Positions 43,866 through 54,963 of a stretch of 64,000 nucleotides of DNA are shown here, in pieces; position 1 is the stretch's first letter; every line of letters starts with the position of its first letter. Position numbers and translations under genes: made by a program. The notes under the pieces are model-generated. The model had not been told where the DNA came from. It saw only the letters and a program-made list of their open reading frames with translations, and searched no databases. The stretch comes from Anoplopoma fimbria (Eukaryota > Chordata > Actinopteri > Perciformes > Anoplopomatidae), in NCBI RefSeq assembly GCF_027596085.1, contig NW_026551973.1:1-64000 (forward strand), read 5' to 3'.

Positions 43866-43996
43866 ATGAGTAATCGTGTGGAGGAAGAGAGGACAGAGCA
43901 GAGTCTCTAGTCTCCGGCTGTCTGTCTATGAAGAGTGATCGGTCCAAAACTTGAACCTCCTCTCTTCAGTAATGAACCTGGACCCTCAGACACAAA
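43866..43996 (+). pseudogene. N-terminal exon MSN... of right NLR locus, frameshifted
   Basis: Homologous to the left first coding exon. Relative to it there is a 3-bp and a 1-bp deletion early, then a 1-bp insertion later (TCCAAAACTTGAACC). The reading from ATG 43866 is MSNRVEEERTEQSL and then a stop. A downstream ATG at the MKSD motif also hits a stop within eight codons. Splice sites are kept. Confidence 0.85.
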
Positions 43997-44447
43997 GTAA
44001 GAGAACTGCTGCTAACTCATTAATAGGAGTCATTTTCAGTTACTGTACCTCTGACAATGTTTTCTGTTGATTTAGAGATTTTAAGTTGAGTTTGAGGTTC
44101 TTCCTCTTATTATCAGTGACCGCTGTCAGTCACCTAGAAAAGCTGTAATGTAATCTAAGAGACTAATACAAGCGTTTAACCCTCCTGTCGTGTTCGGGTC
44201 AAATCTGACCGATTTACAACTTTAATCAATCATAACTATTGTGTTTTACATCTGATTGCCCCAAGGCTTTATGATATCCTCCACACTAGGCATTTGAACA
44301 TATGGAATTGCTGATCACTACTTTCATTGAATTTTGAGTGGTTTAGTCAACTTTGTTACACCCATGGTGTTCCCGGTCAAAAGTGACCATAGGAAATGAA
44401 TGGGAAACACTAGATTATGTCCATTCATCAGATGGAAAACAGCCCCC

Positions 44448-45434
44448 ATACACACTACACACCCACACATCCACAACTACACAACCACATCCACACATCC
44501 ACAACTACACACCCACACATCCACAACATCCACAACCCACTATCCACAACTACACACACACCCACACATCCACACATTCCACACATCTGTTGACTACACA
44601 CCCACACATCCACAACTACACACCCACACATCCACAACTACACACCTACACATCCACCACAACTACACACAATAACACATCCACAACTCATCACACACAC
44701 ATCCATGTTTTCACCCACACATCCACAACTACAACTACACACCACACATCCACATCCACAATTACCTCACACACACTACACAACACACACCCACACATCC
44801 ACTATTACACACACACACACATCCAACTACACCCACACATCCACAACTACACAACTACACACCCAAACATACACAACTACACAACTACACACCCACAACT
44901 ACACACCCACACACCCACAACTACCCATCCACAACTACACACCCACACACCCACAACTAAACACCACATCCACAACTACACAACTACACACCCAAACATC
45001 CACAACTACACAACTACACACCCACAACTACACACCCACACATACACACCCACAACTACACACCTTTCATACACAATCCACAACTACAAGTGGTCCACAA
45101 CTACACACCCACACATCCACAACTACACACCCACACATCCACAACTACACAACTACACACCCAAACATCCACAACTACACAATACAACCCACAACTACAC
45201 ACCCACAACTACACATCCAGATTAACACACACCCAACTACACATCCACAACTACACACCCACAACTACCCATCCACAACTACACACCCACACACACAACT
45301 AAACACCCACACACACAACTGCACAACTACACACCCAAACATCCACAACTACACAACTACACACCCACAACTACACACCCACACACCCACAACTACACAT
45401 CCACAACTACACACACACATCCACAACTACACAC
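44448..45434. repeat. Minisatellite, about 20-bp unit (CACAACTACACACCCACACAT type)
   Basis: Nearly 1 kb of imperfect tandem units built from CCACAACTACACACCCACAC and variants, entirely inside the piggyBac-type element. The long Thr/His/Pro-rich ORFs through it are artefacts of the repeat. Confidence 0.92.
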
Positions 45435-45706
45435 TTATTGAATTCGTATTTCTACTGCACTTATCCATTCGTAGTAGTTTGTAGCACTTATTATGTCGTA
45501 TTAGTCTGTTGCAATTATTGTTTTCGTAGTAATTTGCCTCTGCACTATACTCTTGCTCTGGTTTATGCTTTAAGATGCTTGTTTAAGAAAGGAGATGCAC
45601 TTATGACTTCTGGTGACTAGTAGTTCTCTTGAATACCTATGTTGAATACACTTCCTGTAAGTCGCTTTTTGGATAAAAGATGTCACAATATCTTTAAATC
45701 CACACT

Positions 45707-45710
<4 letters not shown>

Positions 45711-45798
<88 letters not shown>
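45711..45798. repeat. (CA)n microsatellite within the piggyBac-type element
   Basis: A pure CA run of about 88 bp. Confidence 0.95.
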
Positions 45799-45801
<3 letters not shown>

Positions 45802-46036
45802 GTGTGTACCTGTGTGAACACCTGTTCACAGTCCCATATATAAAGTTGTACACATTTCAAACTTCAAACAAAAAAATCAGGTGTTTGTTATGGGAACCCA
45901 TCTCTATCCCTGCGCTTATGTGCCATCCCCCCACGTGAACCACACCTTCCAGACTAAACAATGTTTCATATCTGCTCACTTTCCCCCTATATAAACCTTT
46001 ATTTGTGCCTTGCTCTCATTTTACTCTGTGAACACA

Positions 46037-46093
46037 ATGAGTAGGCGACTGATGAGGCGATTTTCTGTCAGAGAGGCTCTGGACCTAATTTAG
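46037..46093 (+). pseudogene. piggyBac transposase N-terminal remnant
   Basis: Encodes MSRRLMRRFSVREALDLI followed by a stop. Transposases of PGBD/piggyBac elements commonly open with a short basic stretch and an (F/Y)(S/T)xxEAL(E/D)(L/M)I motif. It sits after a TATA-like box inside an element with TTAA duplications. Identification is by motif only. Confidence 0.5.
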
Positions 46094-46411
46094 CATTTTC
46101 AGTGTCTATTCTTTGTATATTCACAGCAGTTATTCATGTAAACCACTAGTCTGAGACGTTGTTTACAGCTTAAAAAGGTGTTAAATAAAATTTGGTGATG
46201 ATTAATGTTTTTTTTGTTAATGTAAGAGCAGTTAAAACAGACCGGTCAAATTTGACCGGGAACACTAAAGTAAGGGGGAGAAACGAACAACACAGGAGGG
46301 TTAAACCTTCTAAATATCAGCAGTAACAGTAGTTTGTGTATTCAGAGCTCCTTTAATGTCTTTGTTGTTATCATGGATTCATTATGAATAAAATCATGTT
46401 GGTGTTTGCAG

Positions 46412-46531
46412 AGTTCAGTACAGACAGAGAGCAGAGTCTCCAGTATCCAGCTGTCTGTCTATGAAGAGTGATTGGTCCAAAGGTTTTCTTCCTCCAGACT
46501 TCAGTAATGAACCTGGACCCTCAGACACAAA
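46412..46531 (+). CDS. N-terminal repeat exon (right), CLSMKSDWS module
   Basis: 120 bp after TTTGCAG. Encodes [20 protein letters not shown] and then [19 protein letters not shown]. Open and in phase, but its upstream partner exon is broken, so use in a full transcript is doubtful. Confidence 0.65.
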
Positions 46532-46744
46532 GTAAGAGAACTGCTGCTAACTCATTAAGTGTTATTACACTTTGTACTGTGTGTGTGGGGATGAAGATGT
46601 GAAGGTTAAAGGATGAAAGACAAAATTTTGTACAGAGGTGTTTACCTCCCTGCACCTGGATGTGGAATAAATTTTACACAGTATATCTTCAGACATACAC
46701 AAATATAAATCACACAGTATAACTAAAACCTAAATTTGCCATCA

Positions 46745-47455
46745 CACAATTCAAAACACATTTAAACAAATGTAAACATAAAATAATGCAAATTGTTTCA
46801 ATTGTTAATGGGAAAAAAAAAGTCAGTAAATAAAACACACAAACAAACAAAATTTAACTATCCTATTTTTTTTTTACTATTTGAAAAAGTAATTTCACAC
46901 ATTGTTTTTGCAGTATGGATAAGAATGAAAGATACAGTGTTCAATGCACTGAGAGATCATCCAGGGAGATGACAGTGAGTTTGAGCGCAACGGACGCAAG
47001 AACTGTTAACAATGGTTCAAACATGGAGCTGTACTTTTACCGTCACTTTTATCTAATGTAAAAGTCCCTTGCAGAGACTAGTAATGAGTCACATCTTTAT
47101 ATTTGAATGTTTCAGTTCTCTTTTTTGTTTCCTTACAACAATCTCTTACTGCCACAAATCCACTGATGGAATGTAACTAAGTACATTCACTCAAGTTCTG
47201 TACTAAAGTGCATTTTTATTGTACATGTATTTTAGCTTTTCATTTTCATTTTCTGCTACTTTATAGTTCTATTCCACCACATTTTTTAACCTAATATTAT
47301 AATTTTTACTCCACCACATTTATTTAATAACTTCAGTCATTTGTTAGTTTGCAGATCCATATCAGTAATTAAAAATACAAATCAACTAATAATATTATGT
47401 ATGAAAATTATGTATGAAAGATGGAGCCACCCAGCAGTATATACATATAGAAGTG
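46745..47455. repeat. Rearranged upstream blocks shared with the spacer
   Basis: 46745-47020 and 47045-47455 are inverted copies of 34450-34178 and 35190-34790. In gene orientation the block order differs between loci. Just upstream (46540-46585) exon-2 downstream sequence is joined to sequence that normally lies upstream of exon 1 (GTGTTATTACACTTTGTACTG). Confidence 0.75.
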
Positions 47456-47709
47456 AAAAGTGATCTGAATCAAAGAAAGGCAGATAAAAAGCCACATGAA
47501 GTGTATTCCTCTAGTCTTCAAACAAGCCTAAAGACTAAAGAGCATTGTGAATGTCATTTCTTAGATATGACTCTTCAACATGGAAACTGTCCCATGAGTG
47601 TATTTAGTATTGAGGTGAATGAGCTCTGTGTGTTTGTCATGATGAAGAGAAATAATGTGTGAGCTCTCCCAGCAGGTTGTTGTGTTGGTGTGAAGGTGTG
47701 GACTCTGCT

Positions 47710-47798
47710 ATGAATCAGTGTGAGGACAGAGAGGAGGGAGTCCCTCCCTCTAAAAGCACTCTGTGTGGGGAACATGACAGCCAGACCAAAGGTCAGAG
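47710..47798 (+). CDS. Alternative first coding exon (MNQCEDREEG...), right
   Basis: ATG 47710, reading MNQCEDREEGVPPSKSTLCG and then EHDSQTKGQ, donor GTGAGA, phase 2. This is a typical NLRC3-like start. It would let the right locus bypass the broken exon at 43866. No equivalent was found in the left arm. Confidence 0.75.
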
Positions 47799-47886
47799 GT
47801 GAGAGGACCATCTCTAACTGTCCACCACTCTTCTCCATGTCACACAGTCTTTCATTCACTCACTCTGTTTATCAATATGGGATCAG

Positions 47887-48021
47887 GATCCATCAGAGAC
47901 CAGACTGTCCTGGACCTGGACCTGGACCTGAACCCAGCTGTGTGTCCATGAAGAGTGACCGGTCTATGGAACATCCTAGTCTGTCTTCAAAGATGGAAAG
48001 ATGCCACTCTGTTGATCAAAG
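47887..48021 (+). CDS. N-terminal repeat exon (right), CVSMKSDRS module
   Basis: 135 bp. Encodes IHQRPDCPGPGPGPEPSCVS, then MKSDRSMEHPSLSSKMERC. Contains a short GGACCT tandem coding for Gly-Pro. Symmetric phase 2. Confidence 0.8.
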
Positions 48022-48041
48022 GTGAGAGATGAATCATTAAA

Positions 48042-48042
48042 C

Positions 48043-48083
<41 letters not shown>
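48042..48083. repeat. (GAT)n microsatellite
   Basis: About 14 GAT units in an intron of the right NLR gene. Confidence 0.95.
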
Positions 48084-48084
<1 letters not shown>

Positions 48085-48380
48085 GGTCAGAAGGTCACTC
48101 AGGTAAAACTCTCTGCTTTAACACCACATGGTTCCTCTCTTCATCCTGATTGGACAGCATTACTCTTCAACCATTATGGTCACCTCACTGCATCATTTCC
48201 TGCCTCTGCTGCACTGAATACAGCTTCAACATCAACACTGAAACATTTCTAAATTAAACATTGATTTCATACAAAATGTCTCCTAAAACTACCAGGATAC
48301 AAATACACTGAGTACAGTAGTTATATTAAATCACTGACAGGTTTTGTCTCAGTGCAGAATTTATCTCTTGTTTCTATCAG

Positions 48381-48470
48381 GAGGAAGCTGGAACAACCTG
48401 AACCCAGCTGTGTGTCCATGAAGAGTGACTGGTCTATGGATCTTCCTTTAGTCTTCAAAGATGATCAGAG
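48381..48470 (+). CDS. N-terminal repeat exon (right), CVSMKSDWS module
   Basis: 90 bp. Encodes [20 protein letters not shown] and then LPLVFKDDQ. Acceptor CTATCAG, donor GTGAGG, phase 2 on both sides. Confidence 0.8.
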
Positions 48471-48967
48471 GTGAGGATTTAAACTGATGATGAAAACAAA
48501 GTGATGATGTGTTTCTATCAGACTCTCTGTTGTGAGATCTCCAGTTTTTAAACCTTTACTGACTCAGATGAAGTTCTCTGAGCACCAACACTCTTCTTCA
48601 TTGAAACACATTCACACTGGGAGCTGCCCAGTACAACCAGTCTGACACTGAGACGCTCCACTGGAGCAGCTGGAGGTTCTGGGTGCCTTGCTCCAGGGCT
48701 CTTCAGCAGTGTACAGTGAGGGAGGGAGAGCTACATGGAGGGCTTGGTGAGAGCTGTTGGGACTAAACCAAACTGACTGCTGAAGAAAACAGTGAGCTGA
48801 AAGACGGAGCTGTTGATTCTCAGTGGGATCAGCAGGACCAGTAGACCTTTACCAGTACAGGGAGTCATCTGATCCACATCCACATATCACTTCATGGACC
48901 TTTACCTTGTGTTTGTCTCTGTGTGGACAGACACAATGTGAGCTGATTCTTCATGATTCCTCCACAG

Positions 48968-49046
48968 AGAGGACCAGGAGAGCTCACAGGTTCCCAGAGG
49001 TCAGTCTGCCCAGCAGCATCAAACACACCTGGACTCCATATTTATG
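48968..49046 (+). CDS. 79-bp exon before FISNA (right)
   Basis: Same sequence and splice sites as the left exon 18384-18306, with [13 protein letters not shown] and [12 protein letters not shown]. Confidence 0.85.
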
Positions 49047-49201
49047 GTCTGTACATGTACAACTACTTTTACATCTATTCTGTTCACAATCATCTCCATG
49101 CTGCACTTTTTAGACCAGTGGATTGTCAGTCTGTCCAACATGGATCTGATGTTTGGTTCCATGGTTTTAGTTTGTGTCCTTCATATAATATTCTGTTCCA
49201 G

Positions 49202-49420
49202 CTGCTGGAGGAGAACATCCTCACTTTTGTGAAGAACGAGCTGAAGAAGATCCAGAAGTGTTCTGAGTTCAGATTACCCAGAATGCTTAGAGAGTCAGAG
49301 GGTGGATCAGAGGTGAGGATGAAGAGCAGAGGAGGAGCAGCAGAGAGGCATTTCTGAAGATCACACTGCACCTCCTGAGGAGAATGAAGCAGGAGGAGCT
49401 GGCTGACTGTCTGCAGAGCA
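49202..49420 (+). pseudogene. FISNA exon (right), frameshifted
   Basis: Opens [19 protein letters not shown], then a 1-bp insertion (AGTGTTCTGAG against AGGTTGTGAG) and an 11-bp deletion at GGATCAGAGGTGAGG break the frame. The ORF ends at 49357. Splice sites are intact. Confidence 0.9.
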
Positions 49421-49625
49421 GTAAGAGGATTTTACAGATTTAACATGCTGGAAATGGAGGAATGGGACCTTTACTAATGTCTCAATATGATGAGATCTTC
49501 ATCATATAGTCTGTTTGTCCTCCACTGATAAATACAACTAATTGAGGAAAACTATACATGTTGAAATCAAATGTTAATTCTTTGATTGTCATTGATCACT
49601 GGTTTGTTGTTGTGTTTTTATTCAG

Positions 49626-51431
49626 GAAGTCATTCTGCAGTTTGTCAGCGTGAACTCAAATCTAACCTGAAGAAGAAGTTCCAGTGTGTGTTTGAGGGGA
49701 TCGCTAAAGCAGGAAACCCAACCCTTCTGAACCAGATCTACACAGAGCTCTACATCACAGAGGGAGGGACTGCAGAGGTCAATGATGAACATGAGGTCAG
49801 ACAGATTGAAACAGCATCCAGGAAACCAGACAGACCAGAAACAACCATCAGACAAGAAGACATCTTTAAAGCCTCACCTGGAAGAGAGGAACCAATCAGA
49901 ACAGTGATGACAAAGGGAGTGGCTGGCATTGGGAAAACAGTCTTAACACAGAAGTTCACTCTGGACTGGGCTGAAGACAAAGCCAACCAGGACATACAGT
50001 TCACATTTCCATTCACCTTCAGAGAGCTGAATGTGCTGAAAGAGAAAAAGTACAGCTTGGTGGAACTTGTTCATCACTTCTTCTCTGAAACCAAAGAAGC
50101 AGGAATCTGCAGGTTTGAAGAGTTCCCGGTTGTGTTCATCTTTGACGGTCTGGATGAGTGTCGACTTCCTCTGGACTTCCACAACAATGAGATCCTGACT
50201 GATGTTACAGAGTCCACCTCAGTGGATGTGCTACTGACAAACCTCATCAGGGGGAAACTGCTTCCCTCTGCTCGCCTCTGGATAACCACACGACCTGCAG
50301 CAGCCAATCAGATCCCTCCTGAGTGTGTTGGCATGGTGACAGAGGTCAGAGGGTTCACTGACCCCCAGAAGGAGGAGTACTTCAGGAAGAGATTCACAGA
50401 TGAGGAGCAGGCCAGAAGGATCATCTCCCACATCAAGACCTCACGAAGCCTCCACATCATGTGCCACATCCCAGTCTTCTGCTGGATCACTGCTACAGTT
50501 CTGGAGGATGTGTTGAAGACCAGAGAGGGAGGAGAGCTGCCCAAGACCCTGACTGAGATGTACAACCACTTCCTGGTGGTTCAGTCCAAACTGAAGAAGA
50601 TCAAGTATGATGGAGGAGCTGAGACGGATCCACACTGGAGTCCAGAGAGCAGGGAGATGACTGAGTCTCTGGGAAAACTGGCTTATGATCAGCTGCAGAA
50701 AGGAAACCTGATATTCTATGAATCCGACCTGACAGAGTGTGGCATCGATATCAGAGCAGCCTCAGTGTACTCAGGAGTGTTCACACAGATCTTTAGAGAG
50801 GAGAGAGGACTGTACCAGGACAAGGTGTTCTGCTTCATCCATCTGAGTGTTCAGGAGTTTCTCTGGCTGCTCTTCATGTCCATATGACCTTCATCAACTC
50901 TGGTGTCGATCTGCTGTCAGAAGAACAAACAACCTCCTGGTGGTCTAAAGTCTTCAGAGACAAACCTAAACTAACACATCTCTACCAGAGTGCTGTGGAC
51001 AAGGCCTTACAGAGTCCAAATGGACACCTGGACTTGTTCCTCCGCTTCCTCCTGGGTCTTTCACTGCAGACCAATCAGACTCTCCTACGAGGTCTGCTGA
51101 CACAGACAGGAAGTAGCTCACAGACCAATCAGGAAACAGTCCAGTTCATCAAGAAGAAGATCGACGAGGATCTCTCTGCAGAGAAAAGCATCAATCTGTT
51201 CCACTGTCTGAATGAACTGAATGATGGTTCTCTAGTGGAGGAGATCCAACAGTCCCTGAGTTCAGGACGTCTCTCCACAGATAAACTGTCTCCTGCTCAG
51301 TGGTCAGCTCTGGTCTTCATCTTACTGTCATCAGAAAAAGATCTGGACGTGTTTGACCTGAAGAAATACTCTGCTTCAGAGGAGGCTCTTCTGAGGCTGC
51401 TGCCAGTGGTCAAAGCCTCCAACAAAGCTCT
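49626..51431 (+). pseudogene. NACHT exon (right), 2-bp insertion
   Basis: Almost identical to the left NACHT exon, including Walker A and B. At GAGTTTCTCTGGCTGCTC an extra CT, relative to GAGTTTCTGGCTGCTC, shifts the frame after SVQEFL and gives a stop at 50887. The C-terminal helical part is open in another frame (50884-51435). The exon is 1806 bp against 1804 bp on the left. Confidence 0.93.
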
Positions 51432-51528
51432 GTAAGTACAGAGAGAGTTAGATTCATATATCAAAACTTTAATACACTCCAGAATTTTCTACTTATTATT
51501 TATTTTTTGCTCATCCTTTTCTCTTCAG

Positions 51529-51702
51529 ACTGAGTGGCTGTAACCTCTCAGAGAGAAGCTGTGAAGCTCTGTCCTCAGTCCTCAGCTCCCAGTCCTCTAG
51601 TCTGAGAGAGCTGGACCTGAGTAACAACAACCTGCAGGATTCAGGAGTGAAGCTGCTGTCTGCTGGACTGGAGAGTCCACACTGTAAACTGGAAACTCTC
51701 AG
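51529..51702 (+). CDS. LRR exon 1 (right)
   Basis: 174 bp. [18 protein letters not shown], then [19 protein letters not shown]. Acceptor CTTCAG, donor GTCAGA. Confidence 0.9.
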
Positions 51703-52046
51703 GTCAGATCAAGTTAGTTTCTCTTCAATGATTTAAATGTGTCTCTAAACTATCAGCTCAATGCAGTGTAAACAGCCTCTCTCTTTTTAAATCTTTCTGA
51801 GTCGGGAAGACACCAGAAAAACTTTTACTCTGTTTTAAACACTTATAAACAACAATACATTTCAACCCCTCATCCTGATATCAATACTACAGTACTTTCT
51901 CTATACAGTAGAGCACAAAGTGCTTAAAATGTTCAGCTTGTTTAGAGTAGAACAAAAATAAATGTGTCCACTTTCACAAAAGTAATGATCTTTGCTCTTT
52001 CTGACATTATTATTATTTTTCTTTTTGTTGATTGTTGTCTCTTCAG

Positions 52047-52220
52047 ACTGAGTGACTGTAACCTCTCAGAGAGAAGCTGTGAAGCTCTGTCCTCAGTCCT
52101 CAGCTCCCAGTCCTCTAGTCTGAGAGAGCTGGACCTGAATAACAACAACCTGCAGGATTCAGGAGTGAAGCTGCTGTCTGCTGGACTGAAGAGTCCACAC
52201 TGTAAACTGGAAAATCTCAG
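52047..52220 (+). CDS. LRR exon 2 (right), extra copy
   Basis: 174 bp. [18 protein letters not shown], then [15 protein letters not shown] and [12 protein letters not shown]. Its downstream flank (GTCAGATCAAGTT...ACTATCAGCTC) repeats that of LRR exon 1, so it is a tandem duplicate of about 520 bp that the left gene lacks. Confidence 0.88.
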
Positions 52221-52702
52221 GTCAGATCAAGTTCAATGATGTGTCTCTAAACTATCAGCTCCATGCAGAGTATCCACAATAATTAAAATATTATATAACC
52301 AGATAGAATAATTTTAGTATTGCAGTGGATTGCACAACGAATCGGACAATGCGAGTTTGTGGCACCTCGCCCGGAATAGTTAAACCGGGGCACCCTCCTG
52401 GAGCCAGACCCGGTAGGGGAGCTCGCCGGCGATTGCGTCTGGTGGCCGGGCCTTGGCACATGGGGCCCGGCCAGGCCCAGCCCGAAAAAGCTACATCGTG
52501 CCGCCACCCTGTGGGCCCACCACCCGCAGGGATAGGCATTGAGGTCGGGTTCAATGTGAGCTGGGCAGCAGGCTGGGGCGGGAACCTGGGCGTGCTGACC
52601 CCCGGCATCAAAGACTAGCTCTAGGGACGTGGAATGTTACCTCTCTGGCGGGGAAGGAACCGGAGCTGGTGCGGGAGGTGGAACGCTATCTGCTAGATAT
52701 AG

Positions 52703-53641
52703 TTGGGCTCACCTCCACGCATAGCACCGGTTCTGGAACCAAACTCCTGGAGAGGGGCTGGACTTTTTCCTGGTGAGAGGCGTGAGAGGCGCCGGGCGGG
52801 TGTGAGGATACTCACAAGCCCCCGGCTGAGCGCCGCTGTTCTGGAGTTCTCCCCGGAGAACGAGAGGGCCTCTCTGCGACTGGGAATCGCAGGAGGAAAG
52901 TCTCTGACTGTCATTTGTGCCTATGCACCAAACAGCAGTTCGGAGTACGCGGCCTTCTTGGAGTCCTTGGGTGGTGTTCTGGAAAGGGCGCCGACTGGGG
53001 ACTCCATAGTTCTTCTGGGAGACTTCAACGCTCACGTGGGTAATGATGGAGAAACCTGGAGGGGTGTGATTGGGAGGAACGGCCTGCCCGATCTGAACCC
53101 GAGTGGTGCTTTGTTGTTGGACTTCTGTGCTTGTCATGGACTGTCCATAACAAACACCATGTTTGAGCTTAGGGAGGTTCATAAGTGTACTTGGTACCAG
53201 AACACCCTAGGCCAAAGGTCTATGATCGACTTTGTAGTTGTGTCATCAGACCTGCGGCCGTATGTCTTGGACACTCGGGTGAAGAGAGGAGCAGAGCTGT
53301 CAACTGATCACCACCTGGTGGTGAGTTGGATCAGGTGGTGGGGGAGGCTGCCGGACAGACCAGGTAAACCCAAACGTGTAGTGAGGGTGAACTGGGAACG
53401 TCTGGCTGAGGATCCTGTCCGCAGGGTCTTCAACTCCCACCTCCGGAATAACTTCTCGTGCATCCCGGGGGAGGCTGGGGACATGGAATCCAAGTGGGCC
53501 ATGTTCAAGTTGTGGTCGGAAGGCGATCGGTGCCTGTCGTGGCGGCAATCCGAGAACCCGCTGGTGGACACCAGTGGTGAAGGAGGCCGTCAAGCTGAAG
53601 AAGGAGGCCTTTCGGGCTTGGTTGGCCGAGGGGTCTCCTGA
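52703..53641 (+). pseudogene. RTE LINE endonuclease region
   Basis: An open stretch of about 312 codons. Apurinic-type endonuclease motifs are [37 protein letters not shown] and [14 protein letters not shown] (catalytic Asp/Asn/His). Similar fish ORFs are often mis-annotated as craniofacial development protein 2-like. The frame is lost after about 53540. Confidence 0.88.
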
Positions 53642-53919
53642 ATCAGCAGGCAGGTACCGGTTGGCCAGAAGGGCTGCAGCTGCGGCGGTTGCTGAGGCAA
53701 AAACCCGGGTGTGGGAGGAGTTCGGCGAGGCCATGGAGAAGGACTTTTGAATGGCCTCAAGAAAGTTCTGGCAAACCGTGAGACGACTCAGAAAGGGGAA
53801 ACAGGGCTTTTCTCAGGCTGTGCTCAGCAGGGGGAGAACTGCAGACCCGGACTGGGGACATTGTCGAGCGGTGGAAAGAACACTTTGAGGAACTCCTGAA
53901 CCCGACCAACACGTCCTCT

Positions 53920-54963
53920 GTGGAAGAGGCAGAGTCTGAAGACTCAGGGGAAGACTCGTCCATATGCCTGGCGGAGGTCGTTGAGGTAGTTAAAAAGCTC
54001 TTCAGCGGCAAAGCGCCAGGAGTGGATGAGATTCGACCGGAGATGCTAAAGGTTCTGGACATTGTTGGGCTGTCTTGGTTGACATGTCTCTTCACTGTCG
54101 CGTGGAAGTCGGGTACATTGCCTGTGGAGTGGCAGACCGGGGTGGTGGTTCCCATTTTCAAAAAGGGGGACCGGAGAGTGTGCTCCAATTATAGGGGTAT
54201 CACACTGCTCAGCCTCCCGGGAAAGTTTACTCCAGGGTGCTGGAAAGGAGGCTCCATCCGATTGTCGAACCTCGGATTCAGGAGGAGCAATGTGGATTCC
54301 GTCCTGGACGTGGAACAGCGAACCAACTCTTTACCCTTGCAGGTCTGTTGGAGGGTGCATGGGAGTTTTGCTCATCCAGTCTACATGTGTTTTGTGGACT
54401 TGGAGAAGGTCTTCGACCGTGTCCCTCGGGGAGTCCTGTGGGGGTACTGCGGGAATATGGGGTACCTGGTTCTTTACTACGAGCCATTCGGTCCTTGTAT
54501 GACCAAAGTGAGAGCTGTGTCCGGATACTGGCACAAAGTCGAGCTTGTTCCCAGTGCATGTTGGCCTCCGCCAGGGCTGCCCATTGTCACCAATCCTGTT
54601 TGTGATTTTCATGGACAGGATTTCAAGGCGCACTGGGGGGAGGAGAGTTTCCGGTTTGGGGACCTCAGAATCGCATCCCTGCTTTTTGCAGATGATGTGG
54701 TTCTGTTGGCTTCTTCAGAACGTGACCTTCAGCACGCACTGGGGCGGTTCACAGCCGAGTGTAAAGCGGTCGGGATGAGAGTCAGTACCTCCAAGTCTGA
54801 GGCCATGGTTCTCTTCCGGAAAACGGTGGATTGCACCCTCTGGGTTGGGAGTGAGTCACTGCCCCAAGAGGGAGGGAGTTCAAGTATCTCGGGATCTTAT
54901 TCACGAGTGAGGGTAAAATGGAGCGGGAGATGGACAGGCGGTTCGGTGCAGCATCAGCAGTGA
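53920..54963 (+). pseudogene. RTE LINE reverse transcriptase region, frame-broken
   Basis: Pieces in different frames carry the RT blocks: FSGKAPGVDEIRPEML (53998 on), GDRRVCSNYRGITLL, QCGFRPGRGT, VGLRQGCPLSPILF and FADDVVLL (YADD-type box, FADD here). Small indels near 54225, 54530-54600 and 54900 move the frame. Confidence 0.87.

Larger units (their letters stand above)
44180..46300. mobile_element. piggyBac-type element (2.1 kb) with TTAA duplication
   Basis: The ends are CCCTCCTGTCGTGTTCGGGT and ...AACAACACAGGAGGG, inverted over CCCTCCTGT.GTT. They are flanked by TTAA at 44176-44179 and 46301-46304, and each end has a near-palindromic GGTCAAAT(C/T)TGACC motif. The left arm keeps the empty TTAA site. 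Near its right end a TATA-like TATATAAACC precedes ATG 46037, which opens a 17-codon peptide resembling a piggyBac transposase N-terminus. The rest of the transposase is gone. The interior is mostly minisatellite and CA repeat. Confidence 0.9.

Noticed and set aside
44353..45484. Thr/His/Pro-rich ORFs of up to 290 codons
   Set aside because: They read a roughly 20-bp minisatellite inside a transposon. All frames are open because the unit lacks stops; no gene is implied.
47575..47859. A 94-codon minus-strand ORF
   Set aside because: Antisense of the MNQCEDREEG exon and flanks.
49622..50635. Several minus-strand ORFs across the right NACHT exon, and the plus-strand set across the left NACHT exon
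   Set aside because: Antisense shadows of a conserved coding exon; identical in both arms because the exons are near-identical.
54278..54633. Antisense ORFs matching ORFs at 71-394
   Set aside because: Both sets are shadows of the RTE reverse transcriptase, present in two copies.
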